A stretch of 64,000 bases of DNA from Promethearchaeota archaeon (GTDB taxonomy: Archaea; Asgardarchaeota; Lokiarchaeia; Sigyniarchaeales; SOKP01): positions 1 through 64,000 of the forward strand of contig JAEOTS010000025.1 of assembly GCA_016839745.1 (NCBI GenBank), given 5' to 3'. How positions within the stretch are numbered: position 1 is the stretch's first letter; each line of letters starts with the position of its first letter. The position numbers and the translations under genes were made by a program. This document shows positions 1 to 10,098 of this stretch, in pieces. Below the pieces are notes generated by a model. The model ran no database searches. It was not told the origin of the DNA and saw nothing but the letters and a program-made list of their open reading frames with translations.

Positions 1-1454
1 AATTTAACTAATTCTTTGTATTTATTTACCGTTTTTCCTTCTGATTCAATCTCAGAGAGGATATCAAGGGCTTTTTTAGTTTTACCGTTCAGAATAGAAG
101 AAATGGCAGCCATCACATATGATTGAACGATATGAGAGTATCCAATTTTCTTTATATTCGCCGCTCGATAGTAATAACGATACACATTTTTAAGCATCTC
201 GTTAACCAGAAAGTCTTTTGCGGTGTCGAGTTGTTGATAAAATTTTATGCTTTCCATAATAAGAGTAGCTGCTGTATAAAATTGTTTATTTTTTAGTCCT
301 TCTTTGGCAATAATGTTTAAACCTCTAACAATCTGGTTGAAAATACCAAATCTATTATATTCTAAGCTTCCTTCAACAGCTATATCATACGCGTTTAAAT
401 AACACTCTGTTGAATCGTTCACATTCTCAATTTTCCAATAATTATCACCGGCTTTTACGTAATGCTTATAAGTCATCTCAAAATTGTCTAACTCCTTAAA
501 TGTCACCGCTGCATTAAAAAAATTTGTCGCGGCTTCATTGAAATCCTCAATCCCCTCAGAATAATTTCCAGCCAAAACAAAACAAGAAGCAGATTCAATT
601 AGATTATTATGAATTTCTTGATAACATAATGCTGCCCCGCGATAATACCTTGCAATTTTGTAAAAATTTTCTTTCTTTTTTTCTAATCTTTCTGCTAAAT
701 TGATATAGGCACCAGCTTCTTTCTTAGAATAGTTAATAAATTGTTCTTCATCATCGATAATTTGATAGAGAGATTTTAAAACTTGTGAAATTTGAGATAT
801 TGCTAGATTATCATTTTTTTCTTCAAAAGTTTGAAAAAGTAACGAGAAAAACTCTATTCCATCGTAAATCATGCTGTTAGATTTATCGATCTCGTCTACC
901 TCTTGATAGCATGACGAAATTTGTTTATAAGAATAAGAAAGTAAATCAAAATATTGATAATCTTTTGCGATATTGACTACATTTAAATAATATTTTATTG
1001 CGTTTTTAAAATCATTAAATTTAAGGTATAATCCAGCAATATTTTCATAATTTTGAGCCAGCTTTCTTGTTTCATTAAATTCTTTTAATATTTTACTTTC
1101 TTGCTTCAGGTAATTAATACTTCCTAAGATATTCTTTCTACAAGACTTAGGCTCGTTTAATTTTTCATATAAATCTGCGATTCGTAAGAAAATCTCTGCT
1201 ACCTCATGTAACTTTCCTTGAAGTTTAAATGAGTTTATCTGATTGTTCCAAAATTTAACTATTAATTTATATAACTTAGCAGATTGAACAGAAGCAATTT
1301 TTTCTAATAATTCTGTTATTGAATAGAGAAATTCACCAGCTTCAAAAAGTTCTCCAGAATCAGCAATTTCAATTGCAGATAAAATAGAATCATTTATCGT
1401 TTTTTGGATAAGGTTGTTCTTTTTCTTCTCGTTTTTGATTGTTTCAATTTGCAT
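1..1454 (-). CDS. Helical repeat (TPR-like) protein, 3' end beyond window edge
   Basis: Continuous minus-strand frame open to the window start (absent from ORF track because unterminated); translated part reads ...MQIETIKNEKKKNNLIQKTINDSILSAIEIADSGELFEAGEFLYSITELLEKIASVQSAK..., alpha-helical. Start codon ambiguous. Confidence 0.6.
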   Translation of the reverse strand, partial: MQIETIKNEKKKNNLIQKTINDSILSAIEIADSGELFEAGEFLYSITELLEKIASVQSAKLYKLIVKFWNNQINSFKLQGKLHEVAEIFLRIADLYEKLNEPKSCRKNILGSINYLKQESKILKEFNETRKLAQNYENIAGLYLKFNDFKNAIKYYLNVVNIAKDYQYFDLLSYSYKQISSCYQEVDEIDKSNSMIYDGIEFFSLLFQTFEEKNDNLAISQISQVLKSLYQIIDDEEQFINYSKKEAGAYINLAERLEKKKENFYKIARYYRGAALCYQEIHNNLIESASCFVLAGNYSEGIEDFNEAATNFFNAAVTFKELDNFEMTYKHYVKAGDNYWKIENVNDSTECYLNAYDIAVEGSLEYNRFGIFNQIVRGLNIIAKEGLKNKQFYTAATLIMESIKFYQQLDTAKDFLVNEMLKNVYRYYYRAANIKKIGYSHIVQSYVMAAISSILNGKTKKALDILSEIESEGKTVNKYKELVK

Positions 1455-1788
1455 TAAGGATTCTCTTATACTCTCGATATCATCGCCATAATCGCTAAAT
1501 GTGTCCTCCTGAAGAATCTGAGATCAACCCTATTAATAATGCTTTAATTTATGCATTAAAATTAAAAAACACATAAAAAATAATGGTTTTAAGAAAAGAA
1601 TAGAAAAATTTTTAATTCTAGATTAACAAAATCTAAATTATTCAACACAAACACAAAACTGAGATAAATATAACGATTTAAATTTCTTTAGTATTAAAAC
1701 TCCACATTTATTGATTTCTTGAATTAATTTTAAATACTAAAAAGGTTTTATTTATAATAGTTAAATTAACATCATGAGGTAATACAAA

Positions 1789-1998
1789 TTGAAACAAACA
1801 GCAGATATTTTAGAAACAGGTATTATTGAAACCTATATTCCCGAGCGGAAAATGTTAGTTAAGGATTTACTCAGAGAGTTAAATCTGGAAGGGAAGTATT
1901 TTGGAATACTCATAAACGGGAAGAAAGCCGACGAAGACACTGAAATTTCTCCTAAAGATGACATTACAATACTTCCCCACATTGCTGGTGGGAACTAG
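1789..1998 (+). CDS. MoaD/ThiS-family ubiquitin-like protein
   Basis: 69 aa beta-grasp-like sequence ending ...ILPHIAGGN; TTG start preceded by GAGGT. Confidence 0.75.
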   Translation: MKQTADILETGIIETYIPERKMLVKDLLRELNLEGKYFGILINGKKADEDTEISPKDDITILPHIAGGN

Positions 1999-2033
1999 AA
2001 ATAATTCATATCCTCTTATTTTTCTAAAGTATT

Positions 2034-3014
2034 TTAATCTAAAGATATTCTCATTAGATCTATAGCTAAAATAGAGTTGGGGAATACTTCTTTAGCATCT
2101 TCTAATAATTTATTAGCGTCTTCTTGATATCTTGACGATATGTGCGTTAATATTAATTGTTTTGCTCCCATTTTTTTTGCATCAGTAGCAGCATCTACAC
2201 TAGTAGAATGCAGTTTTTCCTGAGCAACATCAGAAAGGTCTTTTGAAAAAGTTGCTTCGTGAATTAATATATCAGAATTTTTTCCTAATTCTATTAAGTT
2301 TTCGCAAGGGACTGTGTCTCCTGAGTATGTTACTTTTCTCCCGGGTCTTTTTGGACCTACAATTCCTTCTTTAACGGGATTAATTGTTTTTCCTTCATAT
2401 TCGATATTTTCCCCTTCCTGTAATTTCTTCCAAAGTTTACTCTGAGGGATTCCAAGTTCAATTACTCTTTCAGGTTTAAATTTACCATAACGAGGTTTCT
2501 CGACGAATGAATAAGCAAAAGTTAACACTGAATGATGAACTTCTGTATATTTGAGAGTGTATTTATCGTTTTCATAGATAATATCATTTTTTAAGTCAAC
2601 TTCTTTACTTGGGATTTCGGAGTCTAGACTTTCGAAGATAATTAATTTCTTATTTTCATTATCGATTTCTACTATACTAATGGGATAATTTGCTTTAAGT
2701 CCGAGTATTTTTTTATGGATAAATAAATAGAGAAAAAGGTTTCTCGGTCCAAAAATTGTAATAGGAGCAGTTCTATGGTTTAATCCGAACCTAAATAAAA
2801 GGCCTGGAAGCCCAATAATGTGGTCCCCATGAAAGTGTGAAATTAATATTTTTAAAGATTTGTTGAATTTTAAACCTGCCTCAACAAATTTTCTTTGGAG
2901 ATCTTCCCCACAATCAAATAACAGGAGTTCATTTTTGTATTTAAGAGCAGTAGAAGGAAGATTTCTTTCGCGAACGGGAATTGCAGCGGAAGAACCTAAG
3001 ATTATTAATTCCAT
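2034..3014 (-). CDS. rnz: Ribonuclease Z (tRNA 3'-processing)
   Basis: Metallo-beta-lactamase motif SHFHGDHIIGLPGLL, YSGDT, HEATF, LTHISSRY. Confidence 0.93.
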   Translation of the reverse strand: MELIILGSSAAIPVRERNLPSTALKYKNELLLFDCGEDLQRKFVEAGLKFNKSLKILISHFHGDHIIGLPGLLFRFGLNHRTAPITIFGPRNLFLYLFIHKKILGLKANYPISIVEIDNENKKLIIFESLDSEIPSKEVDLKNDIIYENDKYTLKYTEVHHSVLTFAYSFVEKPRYGKFKPERVIELGIPQSKLWKKLQEGENIEYEGKTINPVKEGIVGPKRPGRKVTYSGDTVPCENLIELGKNSDILIHEATFSKDLSDVAQEKLHSTSVDAATDAKKMGAKQLILTHISSRYQEDANKLLEDAKEVFPNSILAIDLMRISLD

Positions 3015-3034
3015 AAAGCTTCATTTGGTATCCA

Positions 3035-4363
3035 TTATTTACTTTTTCTTAATTGAGAAATTTCTAACCTTTGTTGAATATTTTGTTTGTTCAAATCATC
3101 AACCAAACTTTGGAGTTCTTTAAGTCTTAAATTGGATTCGGGACTAACAGTTTGAGTTGCTTGAGTTTGAGTTGTTTGAGTTTGAAATCTAAGCGAATCT
3201 AAGTCAGCCTTTAATTCGTTAGTTTTTTGATCCTTTAATTTGAGTTGGTTATTCAATTCCTCATATTTTCTTTTTATCCTTATTGCCTCGTTTTTGATTG
3301 TAGCAATTTCTTCTTCTTTAGTTTTAATTGCATGTTTTGATTCATCTAGTTGTTGTTGTAAAAAGCTTGCCATTTCTCTTTGAATTTTTAATTTTCCTCC
3401 AACATCTCCTTGAGGTAGAGTATCTGTGGGGATATTTTGATTTGTAGTAAGTTGTTGCTTAAGGTTTGTAATTTGCGTTTTTGATTTATTTAATTTACTT
3501 GTTAATTCTTCAACTACTTTTTTTAATGAATCAGGTCCGGATAAGCTTTCCAAATGTATCGCCGAAGTATTAAGCTTTTCAATTTCTTTATTCTTATATT
3601 CTAATTCTCCAGATAATTGGGATATTTTATCTTTTAACTCCCGAACATTTTTATCTTCTTTTGGTTCTTTCTTCTTCTTATCTTTTTTCTCGTATTTATC
3701 TAACTTCTTCTTTAATTCTTCATTTTGTCTCTTTAGTTTATTAAGTGAACTCTGTAGTTCTTCTAGGAGGCTTTTTGAAATGTCCCTGCTGGTTTCTTTT
3801 GGTTCTACTTCCATTTGAATAGGTTTTTTTTCTAAATTCTCCTTTAAATCGGCAATTTGATCAGTTAGCATTTCAATATTTTTATCCTTTTCTATCAATT
3901 TTTCGTTAAATTCATCGCTTCCAATATCTTTACTTTTCAATCTCCTAATTAATGATTCTTGCTTGTTAATTTTATCTTGCAATTCATGGAGGAGGAGATT
4001 TAGAGGTGCTTTCTCCTTTTCTCTTAACTCTTCGACACTAATGACAGAAGTAGTACTAGATTTTTTAATTTCAAGATCGAGTTTCTTTTGTAATTCTATT
4101 TTTTCCATCCTTAGAAAACCCATTCTATCTTTTAGTTCTCTGATTTCTCGATCTTTTGCATCTAATTCAAGGTTTAATTTTTCTTCCTTTGCTTTTTTTA
4201 TTTTTGATTTTGGAGCTTTTTCATCGAACATTTCCTCATAGTTCATAATTTCTACTTCAAGCGTTTCAATTTTATCAAGGTATGTATTAATTTGTTCATC
4301 CCTTTCTATTAATTCTGATTCTAAATCGTTAATTTTCTTCTTTAAGCTCTCTTCTTCTGTCAT
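3035..4363 (-). CDS. Long coiled-coil protein
   Basis: Heptad-rich, K/E/L-rich 442 aa (LKDRMGFLRMEKIELQKKLD...). Confidence 0.75.
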   Translation of the reverse strand: MTEEESLKKKINDLESELIERDEQINTYLDKIETLEVEIMNYEEMFDEKAPKSKIKKAKEEKLNLELDAKDREIRELKDRMGFLRMEKIELQKKLDLEIKKSSTTSVISVEELREKEKAPLNLLLHELQDKINKQESLIRRLKSKDIGSDEFNEKLIEKDKNIEMLTDQIADLKENLEKKPIQMEVEPKETSRDISKSLLEELQSSLNKLKRQNEELKKKLDKYEKKDKKKKEPKEDKNVRELKDKISQLSGELEYKNKEIEKLNTSAIHLESLSGPDSLKKVVEELTSKLNKSKTQITNLKQQLTTNQNIPTDTLPQGDVGGKLKIQREMASFLQQQLDESKHAIKTKEEEIATIKNEAIRIKRKYEELNNQLKLKDQKTNELKADLDSLRFQTQTTQTQATQTVSPESNLRLKELQSLVDDLNKQNIQQRLEISQLRKSK

Positions 4364-4452
4364 TTTCGCACCTTACAATTTAATTAGAAATAATAATTTT
4401 ATATTATTTATATAAAATCAGTTTTTTAATCTTTTTCTTTCCGAAAATAAAA

Positions 4453-6300
4453 TTAATACATATCGAAATCTTTGATAGTAAATTTCTTTATTCTCCCAAG
4501 TATAGGAAAGAGGCTCAAGTAATTGAAGATTAAAAAAGCTACAAAAAGAATTCCACTAATAATAAAAGGAATTGAAATATGAGGTAAATAAGCTCTATAC
4601 AATAGAATTGTGGAATTCAATATCATTCCAATGGCCAAACTTAATAGAAGCGAAGGGATAATTATATAAAGAGCTTCTAAGAAGAGAATTCTCTTAATTG
4701 ATTTATACTGTGACCCGACTGCCCTCATAATTAAGAAATCTTTAGCTTTTTCTAAAATATTACCTTTTTGGTAATTATATAAAGAAATAATTGAAATAAT
4801 GGCCATCATAATAATAATTAGAGAGGGATATAAAGTTAAACTATTAAGGAAATCGTAATTAATCTCGAAAATTTGATTTAAATTAATATAACTGAAATTT
4901 CCTCCGAGATTTGCATTAATAATTGATTCGATGATCCCAATTATATTATTATATTCACCAGATTTAACTTTTAATAAAAGTAGATTAATCTCATTCGAGC
5001 TATAATTTAACTCTCCTTGCATAACTTTTAAATCTATATAGCCTGCGAATCCACTATAAAAACTGTCTATCACTACACCAGAAACGTGAAAGGAGTGACC
5101 TAAACCTAAATCCTCAATTCTCATACTCTGATCTAAAGGATAATCGAAAAAATTATTACCTAATCCATCCCCAATCATCATATAGATTGGATCAGCCTCC
5201 TCAAAATAGTTCCCATCCATTTCGAAATCTTGAATTATTTCAGTGGTATTTATTCCGACAATTGGAATAGACGCTGAACGCTGTTGCCCGGCAACTATAT
5301 ACCCTCCATTTTCAAGAAAATGATAACCATCCAATTCTGTGACACTGAAAAAGCTAATTAACCGTTGATCAATTTCTTCAATCTCAGAAATATTCAAAAG
5401 ATCTTCGACATCACTAAGATTGAATAAGTAATTTGGATCGAAAAAATCAATATCGTTCTCAGTAATAATGATTTCCGGGCTAGAAAACATAGAATACATT
5501 GAAGTATAGTTTTGAATGACATTCCTATGACCAATAGCAATAACATCTGTACCTTGAGATTTTGCTATCCATTCTTGAGATGAATTACTTAATACGCTAC
5601 TACCTAACCCTAATGTAAAAATTATTAAGGAAATTATGGAAAAAACTATTATATATCTCTTAAATTCACCTTTTCTTCTAATTGTATTAATTATAGAAAT
5701 TTTAAAATTATAGCCAATTGAGCTCAACCATCTTGGGATTGATGTAAGTTTTTTTGAAGCATCATAATTATATGAAATATCTCTTGAAAACAATTTAATA
5801 GTATTTTGGGTTCCTATTTTCCTTAAAAGTACACCAGGAACAATATATATTCCTCCAAGACATGAAAAAAACAAAATTGGAGTAAAAATATAATCAATTT
5901 GAAATGATGTAAAAATTCCAAAAAATGGAGCTACGAACGCGAGAATACCGTACGAAATATATCCGATTATTAAACCTAATAGAAAACCAATAATAAACAC
6001 GAGATAAGCTTCGGTCAAATAAAAACTATACAATTTTTTAGGTAGAGATCCCAATGCTTTCATAATAGCAATGTCACGCTTTTTGTTAATAATTAGAGTA
6101 CTAGTAACAATTATCACCACAGCAAAAGCCATAATTAACATCAGGATGAGAACAAGCGTAGTAAAATCTGTATATACAATACTGATCCCTCCAGAGAAAT
6201 AATAGGCGTTTTCATAATTATATGTTATAAACGTATTAAAACCTATTGCCGATATAAAATTTATTAAGAATATTGTTAAGGCAATAACTAAAGCAATCAT
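4453..6300 (-). CDS. FtsX-like ABC transporter permease (N-terminus probably extends to about 6366)
   Basis: Multi-TM protein with FtsX/MacB-type motifs, next to its ATPase; in-frame upstream codons give DFAIKDFYRKRETTFSYTL, typical of FtsX permease N-termini. Confidence 0.85.
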   Translation of the reverse strand: MIALVIALTIFLINFISAIGFNTFITYNYENAYYFSGGISIVYTDFTTLVLILMLIMAFAVVIIVTSTLIINKKRDIAIMKALGSLPKKLYSFYLTEAYLVFIIGFLLGLIIGYISYGILAFVAPFFGIFTSFQIDYIFTPILFFSCLGGIYIVPGVLLRKIGTQNTIKLFSRDISYNYDASKKLTSIPRWLSSIGYNFKISIINTIRRKGEFKRYIIVFSIISLIIFTLGLGSSVLSNSSQEWIAKSQGTDVIAIGHRNVIQNYTSMYSMFSSPEIIITENDIDFFDPNYLFNLSDVEDLLNISEIEEIDQRLISFFSVTELDGYHFLENGGYIVAGQQRSASIPIVGINTTEIIQDFEMDGNYFEEADPIYMMIGDGLGNNFFDYPLDQSMRIEDLGLGHSFHVSGVVIDSFYSGFAGYIDLKVMQGELNYSSNEINLLLLKVKSGEYNNIIGIIESIINANLGGNFSYINLNQIFEINYDFLNSLTLYPSLIIIMMAIISIISLYNYQKGNILEKAKDFLIMRAVGSQYKSIKRILFLEALYIIIPSLLLSLAIGMILNSTILLYRAYLPHISIPFIISGILFVAFLIFNYLSLFPILGRIKKFTIKDFDMY

Positions 6301-6410
6301 TAATGTGTAAGAAAAAGTCGTTTCCCGTTTCCTATAGAAATCTTTTATAGCAAAATCAAACGAAATGTAATTAACACCAGATTTTTATAATTTTAAATTT
6401 AAGTTTTAAC

Positions 6411-7157
6411 TTATTCATCCTTGATTATTTTTCCATCCTCAAAAGATATAATTCGATTTGCAAGTTCGATTAGAAAATCATCGTGAGTGGCAATAACAAT
6501 TGTTTTATTATCTTTCTTCATGTCATTAAAGAGATCTCGTATAAACAAACTTGTTTTTTTATCTAAATTTGCAGTAGGTTCGTCTGCTAAAATTATCTCA
6601 GGATCATTCGCTAAAGCTCTTGCTATTGCTACTCTCTGTTGTTCACCAGCTGAAAGTTGGAACGGAAGATGTTCTCTTCTTTCTCCTAAACCCACTTGTT
6701 TCAATAGACTCACCGCTTTTTCTCTTTGTTCTTTTAAATTCAAACCAGCTAATTTCATAGGGAACATTACATTTTCTTCAGCAGTTAGAGTGCTAATAAG
6801 GTTATAATTTTGAAAAATGAATCCCACATTTATTAACCTAAATGTGGCAAGAGATTCTTCCTGCAAATTAGTTATTTTAACCCCATTTGAATAAATTACT
6901 CCCCCATTAGGAGAGTCAAGCCCGCCTATCAAATTTAATAAAGTAGTTTTACCAGCTCCAGATGGACCTTTTATTATTACAAAATCGGATTCCTTTATTC
7001 TTAAGGAGACATCATCAACAGCTCTTACAATGAATTCACCAATTTCATAGTCTTTAACTAAATGATTCGCTAAAATAACAATATTGTTCGTTTTAACTTC
7101 TTCTAAAAGGTCGATATCCTCAATATCTTGAGGTTCTTCAAGAAATTCTTTCTCCAT
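6411..7157 (-). CDS. ABC transporter ATP-binding protein (LolD/MacB-type)
   Basis: Walker A GPSGAGKTT, signature LSAGEQQRVAIARAL, Walker B IILADEPTANLD. Confidence 0.95.
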   Translation of the reverse strand: MEKEFLEEPQDIEDIDLLEEVKTNNIVILANHLVKDYEIGEFIVRAVDDVSLRIKESDFVIIKGPSGAGKTTLLNLIGGLDSPNGGVIYSNGVKITNLQEESLATFRLINVGFIFQNYNLISTLTAEENVMFPMKLAGLNLKEQREKAVSLLKQVGLGERREHLPFQLSAGEQQRVAIARALANDPEIILADEPTANLDKKTSLFIRDLFNDMKKDNKTIVIATHDDFLIELANRIISFEDGKIIKDE

Positions 7158-7375
7158 TTTTAATCCTATTTCACATTCTTTTTCGAATTCTTCTTTCTAT
7201 AATTTTTAGTTCTTTAAAATCTTATGCTATGAATTAAGCTATAGAGTCAATATTAGGTTGAAATTTTCTATCTAATTTCTAGATGAATATATAAATACCA
7301 TAGAAAGAAAATTAATAACAAATTAAAATTTAAAACATTATCCTGCAGAAATTCTCTCTTAGATCAACATAAAAC

Positions 7376-7538
7376 AAAAAAAAGGAGAAAGAGAGAAGCC
7401 GGAAATTGAGCAGGTTGCCCTGCAAGATTTTGGGATAAAATTTAGTTCCGTACGTTACCATTTAAATGTTCCCTTCAACGGGGAAAACCCGAGGAAATAG
7501 GAAATTAGGGGATATTTTTATTTGCGACTTCCTCTCTA
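7376..7538 (-). ncRNA. Putative structured non-coding RNA, family unknown
   Basis: Closing stem AGAGAGgAAGUC (7537-7526) with GGCUUCUCUCU (7400-7390), 11 bp with one bulge; hairpin GCAGG[GCAA]CCUGC; hairpin UUCCC[CGUUGAA]GGGAA; TATA box about 25 nt upstream of the stem; U8 tract at 3' end; no ORF. Confidence 0.5.
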
Positions 7539-7559
7539 AACTACAATGTAACGCGGCAC

Positions 7560-7567
7560 TATATAAA
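7560..7567 (-). promoter_or_regulatory. Archaeal TATA box for the putative ncRNA
   Basis: Minus strand gaaaaagTTTATATAgtgcc; centre about 25 nt from the closing stem's first base. Confidence 0.45.
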
Positions 7568-7721
7568 CTTTTTCAATATTTTACTATTTTGTAGTTTAAA
7601 CCGTTAAGTCTGAGCTTCTCTCTATTTCCTTTTTTTTGGAGAGATTATACTATATTGTCCTAATTATATTGGAAAATATTTATCTTAAGTAAGATATTTT
7701 ATTATTAAATATATACAAATC

Positions 7722-8369
7722 ATGGATTTTATTATGGATTTTGAGAAGTTAACAGAACTAATAATTGAATTAGAAGTAGATGATATTGAAGCTGCTGTAA
7801 AGGAAGCGTTGGAAGTAGATGGGAAGGAACCTTTTGATATTCTAAATGCTTTAACTAAAGGAATGGACGAGGTAGGGCGTAGATACGAAGAAAAAGAATA
7901 TTATCTTACTGAACTCGTACTCGCTGGCGAAACAATGAAAGAAGCGTTTAAAGTGCTCCAACCAGCTTTAGCGGCATCAGATCAATCGCAAGATAAGATT
8001 AAAATCATCCTCGCAACTGTAAAGGGCGATAACCATGACATAGGTAAGAACATCCTAGGCTCATTATTACTAAGTTCTGGTTTTGAATTGTTTGACTTAG
8101 GAATGGATGTTGATGAAAATGTTATAGTGGATAAAGTGAGGGAAACTGGGGCTCATATTGTTGCTTTAAGTTCCTTGTTAACAATGACAGTTGAACAAAT
8201 TAAGGCGGTTCACGAGGCTTTAATCGCAGCCGGACTTCGGGATTCAGTAAAATTGATAGTTGGTGGAGCGCCTTTGAATATGGAACTTGCCCAAAAGCTA
8301 GGTGCAGACCTATTCGCAGACGATGCTGTTTCAGGTGTAAAAGTAATCAAAGAAGCATTTGGAATATAA
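7722..8369 (+). CDS. Corrinoid (B12-binding) protein, MtbC/methyltransferase cognate corrinoid family
   Basis: DNHDIGKNILGSLL (DxHxxG cobalamin motif), GGAPLN; N-terminal helical cap domain. Confidence 0.92.
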   Translation: MDFIMDFEKLTELIIELEVDDIEAAVKEALEVDGKEPFDILNALTKGMDEVGRRYEEKEYYLTELVLAGETMKEAFKVLQPALAASDQSQDKIKIILATVKGDNHDIGKNILGSLLLSSGFELFDLGMDVDENVIVDKVRETGAHIVALSSLLTMTVEQIKAVHEALIAAGLRDSVKLIVGGAPLNMELAQKLGADLFADDAVSGVKVIKEAFGI

Positions 8370-8620
8370 TTCACTTTTTATCTATTTTTATTTTTAAACT
8401 TTCAAACTTTATTATCTCAAATCTGAGATTTATAAATTATAAAGTCGCTTTATATGAAGTTGATTTTTCCAATTTTAAATGACAAAAAAGGTGTTTAAAA
8501 TATAATAAGAACTTTTATCTTCTTAAGGAAAGTATATCTCATAGGAGAATTATAAATTAAATTAATTCTAAATACAAAAAATCTTTATATAACATATACA
8601 AGTAATAGAAGGTTGTTAAA

Positions 8621-8872
8621 ATGTCTGGAGATAAAAAGGAGATCGAATACGACGAAGAATTAGATACGAGAGGTTTGTTTTGTCCAGAGCCATTATTTGA
8701 AGTTAGAAATTTTTCAGAAACCCTGGATGTTGGTCAGTGTTTTAAAGTTTTAGCGGACGATCCAGCAGCGGAAGAAGATTTAACAAGATGGGCGAAGAGA
8801 ACAGGAACAGAATTGGTAGAATTGGTGAAAGATGGAGAAGATCTGATATTTTACTTCAAGAAAAAGAAATAG
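8621..8872 (+). CDS. TusA/SirA-family sulfurtransferase
   Basis: DTRGLFCPEPLFEVRNF...VLADDPAAEEDLTRWAKRTG. Confidence 0.9.
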   Translation: MSGDKKEIEYDEELDTRGLFCPEPLFEVRNFSETLDVGQCFKVLADDPAAEEDLTRWAKRTGTELVELVKDGEDLIFYFKKKK

Positions 8873-8903
8873 TAAGCTAAAAACGCTAATAGAGGATAAA
8901 ATT

Positions 8904-10094
8904 ATGAGTGTTTATTTAGACAATCAAGCTGCAAAACCAGTTGATGAAAGGGTAGTATCTGAAATGATGTTATATTTTAACGAGAAATTTGCTAACCCTG
9001 CTTCACTACATTATGATGGCGATGTTGCTACGGATATTTTAGAAAAATCACGGGAAAAAGTTGCGAAATTTGTAAATGCACCTGATCGCGCTGACATTAT
9101 ATTTACTTCAGGAGCGACAGAATCAAATAACTTAGGGATAATCGGAGCTGCAATGAGACAGAAGAAAAAAGGGAACCATGTAATTATTTCTGAAATCGAG
9201 CACATCTCGATCTTAAATATTGGCAAGTATCTTGAAAAAGAAGGATTTCGAGTAAGCAGACTACCTGTCGATCGGTTTGGTATTGTCCGATTAGACAAAC
9301 TTGAAAAGTATATTACCGATGAGACGATTCTAATTTCAATATCTACTGCGAGTAATGAAGTTGGTTCAGTACAACCAACAGCTGAGATTAGCAAACTAGC
9401 TCAAGAAAAAGGAATCTTATTCCATACTGATGCATTAGCAAGTGAAAGCGTGCTTCCTATTGATGTTAAAAAAGTACCAATCGATCTTATCACACTCTCG
9501 TCAAACGATATTTATGGACCGCGAGGAGTTGGTGCTCTTTACATGAAAAAAGGAGTGAGAGTAAACCCTATAATAATTGGGGGCGGACAAGAGAGAGGGT
9601 TTAGATCCGGTTCAGAAAATGTCCCAGGAATCGTAGGATTCGCTAAAGCTGCAGAAATCATGAAAGAAGAAATGCCAAAAGAATCAGAAAATTTGAAAAA
9701 ATTAAGAGATAAGCTAATAAAAAACGTTTTGGATACAATCCCTAAGTCCCATTTAAACGGACATCCTGAAAAAAGACTTCCTCATAACGCGCATTTTCGA
9801 TTTGATTACATTGAAGGAGAATCGTTAATTCTCACACTAAAAGAGCACAATATTGCTGCCGCTACGGGTTCAGCTTGCAGTTCAAAAACATTAGAACCAT
9901 CCCACACACTAATTGCTATGGGACTTCTTCATGAAGAAGCTCATGGAAGTCTGCTTGTTTCTTTGGGTAGAACAACTCGTGAAAGTGACATTGATAAACT
10001 TTTAGAAGTATTACCCGATCAAGTAATAAGGTTGAGAAAGTTGTCGCCTTTAACGCCTTCTGATTTTTTAAAGAAAAATGAAGAGGTGAAATAA
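8904..10094 (+). CDS. Cysteine desulfurase (IscS/NifS family)
   Basis: TSGATESNN, active-site Cys GSACSSKTLEPSHTL. Confidence 0.95.
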   Translation: MSVYLDNQAAKPVDERVVSEMMLYFNEKFANPASLHYDGDVATDILEKSREKVAKFVNAPDRADIIFTSGATESNNLGIIGAAMRQKKKGNHVIISEIEHISILNIGKYLEKEGFRVSRLPVDRFGIVRLDKLEKYITDETILISISTASNEVGSVQPTAEISKLAQEKGILFHTDALASESVLPIDVKKVPIDLITLSSNDIYGPRGVGALYMKKGVRVNPIIIGGGQERGFRSGSENVPGIVGFAKAAEIMKEEMPKESENLKKLRDKLIKNVLDTIPKSHLNGHPEKRLPHNAHFRFDYIEGESLILTLKEHNIAAATGSACSSKTLEPSHTLIAMGLLHEEAHGSLLVSLGRTTRESDIDKLLEVLPDQVIRLRKLSPLTPSDFLKKNEEVK

Positions 10095-10098
10095 TAAT

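Noticed and set aside
2860-4241. Plus-strand ORFs at 2860-3123 and 3963-4241
   Set aside because: Antisense to well-supported rnz and coiled-coil genes; no recognisable motifs.
7376-7538. ncRNA as RNase P RNA or SRP RNA
   Set aside because: GGAAGUC...CCGGCUU resembles RNase P end motifs, and CGGAAATTGAGCAGG on the plus strand resembles the SRP helix 8 loop, but the length is too short and I could not find the P4 core/ACAGAA region or a pairing flank for helix 8. Left as unknown family.
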